This document shows positions 7,050 through 13,586 of a DNA stretch of 13,595 nucleotides, one piece after another. The DNA is taken from the NCBI GenBank assembly GCA_964594365.1, contig CAZQMB010000027.1, forward strand, positions 1 through 13,595, written 5' to 3'. The notes beneath the pieces were generated by a model, which ran no database searches, was not told the origin of the DNA, and was given only the letters and a program-made list of their open reading frames with translations. Both the position numbers and the translations under genes were made by a program. The stretch's first letter is position 1; each line of letters starts with the position of its first letter. This DNA is from CAIUSP01 sp964594365. GTDB taxonomy: Bacteria > Actinomycetota > Thermoleophilia > Solirubrobacterales > 70-9.

Positions 7050-7158
7050 GCATCGAAGCCGAGCCATTCAGGTGCGGAGCCACTTCGAGCGGTTCGAGTG
7101 GAGGTCTGGAGCGTGAGCATCCCCTTGGCCGATGCCTTGCGTCGCCCGCGCCGGATCG
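7050..7158. other. Convergent gap with a 9-bp tandem repeat
   Basis: Between the TetR gene and the NTF2-like gene. It contains TTCGAGCGG immediately followed by TTCGAGTGG, flanked by CCACT upstream so that CCACT/AGTGG can pair. No T-run follows, so a classical terminator cannot be claimed. Confidence 0.3.
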
Positions 7159-7560
7159 CTAGCCCGAGGGCTCGGTCGACCAGAGCTGATCGATGAAGCG
7201 CTGGTCTTCGTCGTAGAGCCAGCACTCACGCAACTTGCCCTCATCCACCCGGTAGACGAGGACGCGGCGCACCCTTCGCGGCGGCTCGCCGAGATCTTCG
7301 ATCGCGAGGATCGCCCCCAGATGCTCCCCCACCAACACATCCTCGACCTCGATCAGTTTGCGCGAGGCTCGAAAGGAGGCCTGTCCGAGGACCTCCATCA
7401 CCGCATCGCGTCCCTCGTGAGTGCCAGCGAGCGGACTCTCTCCCATGTAGTGGAGGACTACCTCGTCGTGGTAGGCATCGAGTACCCGCTCGAGGTCTGC
7501 CGCGAGCCAGGCGTCGGCGTATGAGCGGAGAACCTCCCGCGTTTCCTTCGCATCGGCCAC
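7159..7560 (-). CDS. SnoaL/NTF2-like protein (133 aa)
   Basis: Cytosolic (no signal peptide), one NTF2-like domain: helix 'VLRSYADAWLAADLERVLDAYHDEVVLHYMG' split here as VLRSYADAWLAADLERVLDA then YHDEVVLHYMGESPLAGTHEG, then 'GRDAVMEVLG' and four strands ending in 'VYRVDEGKLRECWLYDEDQRFIDQLW'. This is the SnoaL-like order (ketosteroid-isomerase-type helices, then sheet). Members act as isomerases, cyclases or simple binders; His and Asp residues line the predicted pocket, but catalysis cannot be shown. GTG start, no ribosome site, TAAATT 6 nt upstream on the same strand, so probably leaderless. It lies just left of the tRNA remnant at 7603 and could be the edge gene of the left cargo block. 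Confidence 0.82.
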   Translation of the reverse strand: MADAKETREVLRSYADAWLAADLERVLDAYHDEVVLHYMGESPLAGTHEGRDAVMEVLGQASFRASRKLIEVEDVLVGEHLGAILAIEDLGEPPRRVRRVLVYRVDEGKLRECWLYDEDQRFIDQLWSTEPSG

Positions 7561-7566
7561 CTCACA

Positions 7567-7572
7567 AATTTA
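7567..7572 (-). promoter_or_regulatory. Leaderless-type -10 box of the SnoaL-like gene
   Basis: TAAATT on the minus strand, 6 nt before the GTG start at 7560, with no Shine-Dalgarno in between. Same geometry as the TetR gene's box. Confidence 0.4.
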
Positions 7573-7595
7573 ACAGCGCGAATCCAGCTCGGAAA

Positions 7596-7641
7596 CGGAG
7601 AGCGCGCCCGACAGGATTCGAACCTGTGACCTTCGGTTTCG
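7596..7641 (-). repeat. 46-bp direct repeat, left copy (att-like, tRNA-Arg 3' end)
   Basis: Identical over 46 bp to 13541-13586. From 7603 on, the minus strand reads as tRNA-Arg from the anticodon loop to the discriminator base (T-stem ACAGG/CCTGT, acceptor strand CGGGCGC). Beyond 7641 the match stops: no anticodon 5' stem or D-arm follows, so this is an orphan tRNA 3' end. A duplicated tRNA 3' end in direct orientation is the usual scar of site-specific integration into a tRNA gene. It also shares 17 bases with copy D at 4505-4521, extending to 7646. Confidence 0.85.
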
Positions 7642-7822
7642 CAGCCTCGAGCAACCGTCTGTCATGAGTTGTTGCTGACCTCGCCACGGCAAACGGCGCC
7701 CGTCGAGAGGCCGAGAACCCCCCTCGGATGAGTGGCTGGATGAATGCTGATAGCGCAGTCGCTTGCTTCTTGACCGAAGTTATCAGTGCAAAGGTCTGCG
7801 CATTTTTCCTATCTTGCGAATC
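7642..7822. other. Region before the export operon, no gene seen
   Basis: Between the att-like repeat and the export operon. A small hairpin (CCGAG, 7-nt loop, CTCGG; 7711-7727) is present. I looked for a double-Gly precursor peptide and found none: the one frame here (from 7728) runs into the adaptor gene in another register and looks like chance. The operon promoter is at its right end. Confidence 0.5.
7810..7815 (+). promoter_or_regulatory. Leaderless-type -10 box of the export operon
   Basis: TATCTT (TANNNT) followed by 7 nt (GCGAATC) and the ATG at 7823. No ribosome site precedes that ATG, so transcription probably starts at or within a base of the A. No good -35 was found at 16-18 nt spacing. 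Confidence 0.5.
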
Positions 7823-8629
7823 ATGGCTGAGTCGAAAGGAGACGGGTCGGCTGATTTCGAACCGGGAAACGACGTCCTGTCGCAGTCAAACTCGGTACCC
7901 CGGCCCGTTGCGCTCGGCCTGTTGGGAGTTCTCCTGCTGATCACAGGCGGACTGGTCTGGTTGTTGCTCGGCAAGGCCCCTCAAACCATCGATGGGCAGG
8001 GCTATCTCGTTCCGAAGCGAGGCTTCGATGCGGTCTTCGCTTCGACGGAGGGAGATGTCCGGTGGGTCACGATCAAACCAGGAGCAGAGATGCGCCCAGA
8101 TACGGTAGTTGCGTTGATCCGCAAACCGAACGGCCTGACCATCAAACAGCGGGCCGGGAGGAGCGGAACAGTCACCACGGTTCTCGTCCAGCCGGGGGAA
8201 ACCGTGGCAGGAGTCGAGCCGTTGGTGACCTTTTCGCCAAAGAACGACCCACTGACAGTTCTCGCCACCTTGGCTTCGGAGGATGCGGAGAGGGTTCGAC
8301 CCGGAATGAAGGCTCTGGTCTCTCTGCCGAGCATTCCCTCGGCTCAAAATGGTTCGATCGAGGGGCGGGTGATCGAGTCAAATGCAATCCCACTCACCCG
8401 GGAGCGTCTCCTCGTCCTGCTCGCGGGAAATGCCTCGTTGACCGACCAGATACTCGCTGGTGGGCCGGTTTCCGAGGTCTACATATCTCTCGATACCGAT
8501 CCTGACAGTCCCAGCGGTTACCAGTGGACGGTGGGAGCGGGCCCCGCAACCGAAATCGATCTAGGTACGATCGCGGAGGTCCAGATCGAACTCGCGAATG
8601 ATCGAATCGTGCGCGAAATAGCCAGATGA
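7823..8629 (+). CDS. NHLM-type secretion adaptor (HlyD-like), hairpin-less
   Basis: 268 residues. Cytosolic tail of about 25, one span (about 28-49), then an extracytoplasmic part. Residues 68-100 ('FDAVFASTEGDVRWV..VKPG'-like half) and 104-137 (AGRSGTVTTVLVQPGETVAG) are the two halves of a lipoyl/biotinyl-like domain, joined by only a few residues. The end, GYQWTVGAGPATEIDLGTIA (232-251), matches the 'GYxWssxxGPxxxIxxGT' ending I know from NHLM bacteriocin secretion proteins; 'VRPGMKALVSLPS' (158-170) also fits. Family members are usually 400 aa or more because a coiled-coil hairpin separates the lipoyl halves; here it is absent. Role: bridge the ABC exporter across the outer side of the membrane. 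Start ATG 7823 chosen (leaderless box); its stop overlaps the next start as ATGA. Confidence 0.78.
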   Translation: MAESKGDGSADFEPGNDVLSQSNSVPRPVALGLLGVLLLITGGLVWLLLGKAPQTIDGQGYLVPKRGFDAVFASTEGDVRWVTIKPGAEMRPDTVVALIRKPNGLTIKQRAGRSGTVTTVLVQPGETVAGVEPLVTFSPKNDPLTVLATLASEDAERVRPGMKALVSLPSIPSAQNGSIEGRVIESNAIPLTRERLLVLLAGNASLTDQILAGGPVSEVYISLDTDPDSPSGYQWTVGAGPATEIDLGTIAEVQIELANDRIVREIAR

Positions 8630-10512
8630 ATCCAGCATCTGTTGCTCAGGCCATCAGGGACGGGGGAATCGAGGTCGACGACGACCGCATCGGAGCTGAA
8701 TGGGACGAGCTCGAGGGACTCCCTCCCGAGCAGCGCTCGCAGACGCTGCTTGCGGCTTACGGGCTAGACCCGTATGGGAAGCAGATGAGCAAACTCAGGC
8801 TGGGAAAGGGTTCGCTCAGTGCAAGTTGGGAGATGCTTCGCGGTGAACCTAGAGCCTTGGTCTTCATATTCATCGCAGCCCTCGCCGGGATAGTGCCCGG
8901 GTTGGCGGTACCGCTGTTGATCCGAGTCTTCGTCAATCGCTTCATAGTCTCCGACGATGGAGATTGGATCGCACCGGTCCTGATCGGTCTTGTGGCGGCT
9001 CTCCTGGTGGCAGGGGCCGTCAGGTCTTTGCAGTTCGCGGTACTCAACCGCCGCTTTATGACTCTGACCGCGGCTGGTCAGGTGACCTTCACCTGGAAGG
9101 CACTTCGGCTACCCGTTCCAGAGTTGTCGTCAAGAGGGAGTGGCGACCTCGTCGCTAGGTTCGAAGCACTCCAGCGACTCGCCTATCAGGGCGGAGTCTT
9201 CCTTCCTCTCGCGGCGATCAACGCACTTAACACCCTGGTGTTCGCCATCGCGATCGTCTTCATGAATCCTATTCTCGGAGCAGTTGGGATCCTGGTTTCC
9301 TTCCTGACCATCGCTGTGATTGGCATCGTCCTCTACCGACGAGGCAACGTCCAGGAGACAGCCGACGGCGACCGAGTCGCACTGTCTCGGGAAACCGCAG
9401 AGATCATCTCCGGAATCGAGTCCGTGAAAGCCCCGGCATGGGAGCAGTTCCTGTTCCGAGGTTGGGCGAAAAAGAGGGGGCAAACCGGCAGATCGGTATC
9501 CGAGCTGGGTTTGGCCGATCAGCGATTGGGGATGGTGCCGGAATTGATGCAGGCCCTCGGACTCGGAGTCGTGCTGGCTGTAGGTGCCTGGCTGGTGATC
9601 GACGGACGCATGGCTCTTGGAACGCTCGTGGCATCTCAGGCCTTCTTGGCGAGCATGCTCCTGGCCGTCAATCAGCTCGCGATGTTCGGGGTACTCGCAC
9701 AGTCGATCCGCAGCGGCGCGGGCCAGGTTCAGGATGTCCTAAGCCTCCCGATCGATCCAGAGTGCCTGACCTCGAACCCTCAAGCTCCGTCGCCCCGGAA
9801 ATCGTCTGCGCTCTCGCTCAACGGAGTCACCTTCGGTTATCGAAGGGACAAGCCACCCTTGATCGACGATCTGGATCTGCGGGTGCCAGCGGGCTCTCGT
9901 ATTGCAATCGTGGGCGGAAGCGGAAGCGGAAAGTCGACGATCGCGCGGTTGGCAGTCGGAGAGTTGAGGCCGTGGTCCGGAACCGTCGACCTCGACGACC
10001 GAGCCCGTCTTGCCATCACCCGACAGGAACGGGTCGACTCAGTCGCATACGTACCTCAGGAATGCAAGCTTGTTCCGGGGACGATCCTCGAGAACCTCAC
10101 GTTGCTGGACGAGACGGCTCAAGAGGCTGATGTGTCGCGAGCGATGGAGGATGCGAGGATTGCCGAAGTGATCCGCTCGCGCCCAGGTGGGATCCACGCA
10201 ACGGTCGATGGCGGAACCGGAGGGTTCAGTGGAGGAGAGCTACAGCGCCTCGCCATCGCCAGGGCGCTCGTCAGCAATCCTTCGATTCTGATCCTCGATG
10301 AGGCCACCAGCGCTCTCGATCCGGTGGTGGAAAACGAGCTCGAGCTGAAACTCAGAGCACGTGGCTGCACGAGCCTGGTCGTCGCTCACCGGCTCAGCAC
10401 CGTGCGCGACTCCGACGAGATCGTCGTCGTCGACAGAGGCCGAATTGTGCAGCGGGGCCAGTTCGATGAGATCGCACACGTGGGCAAGTTCGCGGAGCTC
10501 GTCAATGTCTGA
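8626..10512 (+). CDS. NHLM-type ABC exporter, membrane+ATPase, no C39 domain
   Basis: 628 residues. An N-terminal cytosolic part of about 75 residues without any Cys or His, then about six spans (first at 76-100), with 'LRLPVPELSSRGSGDLVARFE' style coupling region split as LRLPVPELSS and RGSGDLVARFE. The ATPase: Walker A GGSGSGKST (430-438), Q-loop 'YVPQE', signature SGGE (535-538), Walker B with D558/E559, H-loop H588; all catalytic residues are intact. The membrane part resembles the NHLM 'peptidase/ATP-binding' exporter, but that family begins with a roughly 150-residue C39 Cys peptidase which cuts the leader after Gly-Gly. Here that domain is missing, not mutated. ATGA overlap (4 nt) with the adaptor gene and 8-nt overlap with the next exporter show one operon. 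Probably forms a heterodimer with the next protein. Confidence 0.85.
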   Translation: MNPASVAQAIRDGGIEVDDDRIGAEWDELEGLPPEQRSQTLLAAYGLDPYGKQMSKLRLGKGSLSASWEMLRGEPRALVFIFIAALAGIVPGLAVPLLIRVFVNRFIVSDDGDWIAPVLIGLVAALLVAGAVRSLQFAVLNRRFMTLTAAGQVTFTWKALRLPVPELSSRGSGDLVARFEALQRLAYQGGVFLPLAAINALNTLVFAIAIVFMNPILGAVGILVSFLTIAVIGIVLYRRGNVQETADGDRVALSRETAEIISGIESVKAPAWEQFLFRGWAKKRGQTGRSVSELGLADQRLGMVPELMQALGLGVVLAVGAWLVIDGRMALGTLVASQAFLASMLLAVNQLAMFGVLAQSIRSGAGQVQDVLSLPIDPECLTSNPQAPSPRKSSALSLNGVTFGYRRDKPPLIDDLDLRVPAGSRIAIVGGSGSGKSTIARLAVGELRPWSGTVDLDDRARLAITRQERVDSVAYVPQECKLVPGTILENLTLLDETAQEADVSRAMEDARIAEVIRSRPGGIHATVDGGTGGFSGGELQRLAIARALVSNPSILILDEATSALDPVVENELELKLRARGCTSLVVAHRLSTVRDSDEIVVVDRGRIVQRGQFDEIAHVGKFAELVNV

Positions 10513-12631
10513 TCGTGAGTATCTGGAATCGGGACTTCGCTCCGTCCTCGCAGCAGCCCGGGGAGACAAAGGGGCTGAGGCAGAGCGCTTCGCTTCCCGC
10601 CTGCTGGATGCGTTCTCCGTTGCCGCATCGATACTCGGCCGTCGGGTGAGGCAACCCGATCCCGAGATAGAGCGGGATCTCGAAGGTGTAGATGCGATCG
10701 CTGCAGCATCGGGACTGATGGTCACCGAGAAGCAGTTGAGTGGCCGATGGTGGAGCAACTTGGCCGACCCAATCGTGGCCGGTGGCGAACGTGACGCCGT
10801 AGCGATCATCCCCGCCCGAGATTCGGCTGACGTCGTGGAGCCGATTACCCGTAAGAAAATGCGGATCAGGCGATCAAACGCTGGCGGCCTCCCCTCTGGC
10901 GCGATAGCCCTGGTTGGCGACCTCCCGAAGGTCGAATCTTGGTCGAGACTGGTCGCGTGGTCGGTGAGGAACAGCCGATGGCCGATTTCGGGACTGGTGG
11001 CAGGAGCGATGATCGGCGGCTTGGCTGCCCTCATCCTCCCTCTGGCAACTACCGCGATCTTCTCCAGTGCCGTTCCCGCAGGAGCATCTGACCGGGTGAT
11101 GTGGATCCTGGTTGCCTTTGCGGTCGCCAGTACCGGCGCTGCTCTGGTGTTCGTGGCTCGAAACACGATGGTCGTACAGATTCGGGATGAATCCGACTCG
11201 AGACTCTCCCGGACACTGATGGCCCACACGCTCAGACTTCCGGCGAACTTCTTCAGATCCCGCTCTTCCGGCGACATCCTCAACCGCACGCTCGCGGTCG
11301 AAGAGGCCCGTGCTCAGATAACAGACAGCGTCCCGGCAACGGTGATCGCTTCTGCGTTCGGAATCGTCAACCTCTTCTTCCTCATCGCGATCGACCCGCT
11401 GCTGGGAGCATTGGTCTCACTCGCAACCGTGCTCGTCACCGCGGTCTCGATCAGGGCCAAGCTCCGGGCGAGAACAGCGCTGACCAGGGTCCTGCGGGCA
11501 AGGGACGAGGCAAAGAGCTACCTGCTGTCAGTGCTGGAGGCGATCACGCCGATTCGAAGCAGTGCGGCCGAGGCCCGTGTGTTCCGTCGGTGGGCAGCCA
11601 AACAGTCGGTCACGCTCGAGGAACTGCGCACTCGGATCAGGGCGCTTGCCCACGTGGAGGCGCTCGACATAGCGACTCCGATCTTCGTCATCCTCGTCGC
11701 AACCGCAGGGGCCACGCTGACTGTGGCCAGACCGACCGCCGGTGAGTTCATGTCCCTCTACGCGGCGTTGCTCCAGCTAGTAATGGCCATCACTCTGTTC
11801 ACCGCCGCCTTCATCCAGCTGACCGAGATCGGCCCGACCCTCAAGCGGATCGAACCACTCACCGAGGCTGTCCCCGAGCGGGCCTTGGCAGCCCGTAGTC
11901 CCGGTCGACTGCGTGGTGGCATCGAGTTCAGCAACGTCGTCTTCGGTTACGTCCCCGACCAGGCTCCCCTCCTGGATGAGATGTCACTGGAAATCAGTGA
12001 GGGAGAGTTCGTTGCGGTAGTTGGACCCTCAGGAAGCGGAAAGTCGACATTGTTGCGGCTGATGCTCGGGTTCGAGACACCATGGCAGGGCGTCGTTTCC
12101 TTCGACGGGCAGGATCTGGCCGACTTGGACGTGACGGCGGTTCGGAGGCAGATAGGAACCGTCCTTCAAAGTGCTGATCCGATTGGGAGAAGCGTCCGCG
12201 ATGCGGTATGCGGACCGCGACAACTCGATGACGAGGACGTCTGGGGCCTTCTCGAACAGGCTGGGTTTGCCGCCGACGTGCGGGAGATGTCCGGTGGCCT
12301 GGATACCCCAGTAGGTACAAGGGGTTCGGGAATCTCCGGCGGACAGCGCCAGCGGCTGATGATCGCGCGAGCCTTGGCGGGGGATCCGTCGATCCTCCTG
12401 TTCGATGAAGCAACCAGCGCCCTCGACAATCTCACTCAATCCGTAGTGGTACGCGCAATCCTCGAACGACCGGTTACCAGAGTCGTGATAGCTCACCGAC
12501 TGTCGACTATCTCTCGTGCCGACCGGGTCATGGTCGTCTCTGGCGGGAGGATCGTCGAACATGGTCCTCCGGATGAGCTGTTGAGGACGGACGGCCACTT
12601 CGCGAAACTCTCGGCCAGACAGGAGATCTAG
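10505..12631 (+). CDS. NHLM-type ABC exporter, ATP-binding partner
   Basis: 708 residues. N-terminal cytosolic region of about 160 residues that includes RWWSNLADPIVA (81-92) and 'DAVAIIPA' (97-104), as in the NHLM ATP-binding partner (WW...D.GP..., PVALLP). Membrane part from about 163 to 460 with 'LPANFFRSRSSGDILNR' at the coupling region. ATPase: GEFVAVVGPSGSGKSTLLRL with Walker A at 507-515, 'LGFE', 'FDGQDLADLDVTAVRRQIG', signature SGGQR (611-615), Walker B D634/E635, 'SALDN', H664. The stretch from Walker A to the end is very close to the family pattern. ATG at 10505 was chosen: GGAG lies about 7 nt upstream and it overlaps the previous stop by 8 nt; the frame open further upstream has no protein-like sequence. 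Exports a peptide with the previous protein and the adaptor. Confidence 0.88.
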   Translation: MSDREYLESGLRSVLAAARGDKGAEAERFASRLLDAFSVAASILGRRVRQPDPEIERDLEGVDAIAAASGLMVTEKQLSGRWWSNLADPIVAGGERDAVAIIPARDSADVVEPITRKKMRIRRSNAGGLPSGAIALVGDLPKVESWSRLVAWSVRNSRWPISGLVAGAMIGGLAALILPLATTAIFSSAVPAGASDRVMWILVAFAVASTGAALVFVARNTMVVQIRDESDSRLSRTLMAHTLRLPANFFRSRSSGDILNRTLAVEEARAQITDSVPATVIASAFGIVNLFFLIAIDPLLGALVSLATVLVTAVSIRAKLRARTALTRVLRARDEAKSYLLSVLEAITPIRSSAAEARVFRRWAAKQSVTLEELRTRIRALAHVEALDIATPIFVILVATAGATLTVARPTAGEFMSLYAALLQLVMAITLFTAAFIQLTEIGPTLKRIEPLTEAVPERALAARSPGRLRGGIEFSNVVFGYVPDQAPLLDEMSLEISEGEFVAVVGPSGSGKSTLLRLMLGFETPWQGVVSFDGQDLADLDVTAVRRQIGTVLQSADPIGRSVRDAVCGPRQLDDEDVWGLLEQAGFAADVREMSGGLDTPVGTRGSGISGGQRQRLMIARALAGDPSILLFDEATSALDNLTQSVVVRAILERPVTRVVIAHRLSTISRADRVMVVSGGRIVEHGPPDELLRTDGHFAKLSARQEI

Positions 12632-12636
12632 CGCCG

Positions 12637-13380
12637 ATGTCATCGATTCCCACAGCCGTCTGGGTCATCCTCGCTGTTGTATTCGTCGCGCCTGTCCTCT
12701 CCTTTGCGTTCACTTCATTTCGGGTTCTCAGGGCCGAATCGAGAGGCATCGGGACTCCGCTCACCGAGGTAGGTTTCGAGGAGTTCATCGTGGTCTTCGG
12801 AGCGGAGGTGGATGAAACAGGCCCGAGTCCGGAACTCAGTGGGAGACTCGATCATGCTCAGCTGTTGTGGGCAAATGGGTCAGGGCCCGTGATCCTCATA
12901 AGCGGAGGAGTAGCGAGGGGGATCGATGAGACCCTGGCGATGCGGCGATATCTGGTCGACAAGGGAGTACCCCAACACGCGATCCGCGAGGTGCGGCCCG
13001 GTGACACGACCCGAGCGACGATAGGCGCGCTGAAGGCCTTCGGGGTGGAAAGAGCGCTGGCGGTCAGTTCTTCCTACCACTGCCATCGAATTCGCTCCGA
13101 GGCGAAGAGGCGAGAACTGCACCTCATACCCAATTGCCCTGCGGATACCCCTGAGACACTGAGAGGCGCAACTCATCGGGCCCGGCGAATCACCGAGGTG
13201 ATCGCCTCTTGGTGGTATGCACTCCCCGAGTCCCTGACCTCACGAGTGAACACCAAGCCCGGTTCGCTGCGTCATCGCTTCCCCGAGATCCTCAGCGGCG
13301 AGACCCGCGTTGCGAAAAAGGGGAGTGATTACAAACGCATTCCGGTCGTCGAAGATCCCCTTGGGGCACCCGAGCAGTAG
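12637..13380 (+). CDS. YdcF/SanA-like (DUF218) membrane-anchored protein
   Basis: 247 residues. One N-terminal span (about 7-28), then a Rossmann-like DUF218 domain: VVFGAEVDETGPSPELSGRL (52-71), 'LISGG' (87-91), DETLAMRRYLVDKGVP (97-112), 'GDTTRATIGALKAFG' (122-136) and SSSYHCHRIRSEAKR (144-158). These are the conserved blocks of the SanA/YdcF/ElyC group, tied to envelope integrity in E. coli; the biochemical role is unsettled. A C-terminal Arg/Lys-rich tail of about 50 residues extends past the domain. ATG is 5 nt after the exporter stop, with AGGAGA 10 nt upstream, so it belongs to the export operon. The role in export is an inference from position. Confidence 0.85.
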   Translation: MSSIPTAVWVILAVVFVAPVLSFAFTSFRVLRAESRGIGTPLTEVGFEEFIVVFGAEVDETGPSPELSGRLDHAQLLWANGSGPVILISGGVARGIDETLAMRRYLVDKGVPQHAIREVRPGDTTRATIGALKAFGVERALAVSSSYHCHRIRSEAKRRELHLIPNCPADTPETLRGATHRARRITEVIASWWYALPESLTSRVNTKPGSLRHRFPEILSGETRVAKKGSDYKRIPVVEDPLGAPEQ

Positions 13381-13381
13381 C

Positions 13382-13400
13382 ACTGAGCGAGTCACTCAGT
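13382..13400 (+). terminator. Weak hairpin after the export operon
   Basis: ACTGAG, 7-nt loop, CTCAGT directly after the last stop codon. A second hairpin, CCGCG-TTTGA-CGCGG, lies about 30 nt further on (13428-13442). Neither is followed by a T-run, so intrinsic termination is uncertain. Confidence 0.3.
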
Positions 13401-13455
13401 CAAACAAGGGAGGCGGACAAGACGGGCCCGCGTTTGACGCGGACGAAGAGCGAGT

Positions 13456-13492
13456 GGGCCCGACAGGATTTGAAACTGTGACCTTCGGTTTC
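13456..13492 (-). repeat. Degenerate tRNA-Arg 3'-end remnant (copy C)
   Basis: Aligns without gaps to the tRNA-Arg 3' end at 13549-13585, with mismatches at three positions (13457, 13471, 13475); the match stops at 13493. The T-loop changes TTCGAA to TTTGAA/TTTCAA and break one T-stem pair. Same orientation as the other copies, 93 bp from the intact tRNA end. Its right flank ends CCCCGGGTCAGG (13497-13508), like CCCCTAGGTCAGG beside copy D (4520-4532 region), so copies C and D may share more than the tRNA part. Confidence 0.7.
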
Positions 13493-13540
13493 CTATTCCC
13501 CGGGTCAGGCGTGTTTCGGGGTGGTGGTCTTCTTTGGTGG

Positions 13541-13586
13541 CGGAGAGCGCGCCCGACAGGATTCGAACCTGTGACCTTCGGTTTCG
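13541..13586 (-). repeat. 46-bp direct repeat, right copy (inside tRNA-Arg)
   Basis: Exact partner of 7596-7641, 5.9 kb away in the same orientation. It includes 7 bp beyond the tRNA 3' end and runs to the anticodon loop. The two copies bracket the whole export operon plus copy C. Confidence 0.88.

Noticed and set aside
7603..7690. A complete tRNA gene at the left repeat copy
   Set aside because: The sequence beyond the anticodon loop (CGAGG where TCGGT is needed) cannot pair with ACCGA, and no D-arm or 5' acceptor strand follows in place.
7728..7940. 70-aa frame before and inside the adaptor gene as a possible NHLM precursor
   Set aside because: It overlaps the adaptor's coding sequence in another register, has no ribosome site, no Gly-Gly cleavage motif and no leader-like helix; the adaptor frame is clearly the real one.
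10361..10504. Longer N-terminus for the second ABC exporter
   Set aside because: The upstream stretch lies inside the first exporter's ATPase gene and encodes Ser/Arg-rich sequence; ATG 10505 has a ribosome site and fits the family start.
4471..13517. GAAACACGCC near 4473 and its reverse complement near 13508 as an inverted-repeat pair
   Set aside because: Only 10 bp; matches of this length are expected by chance in a window this size, though both lie beside tRNA remnants.
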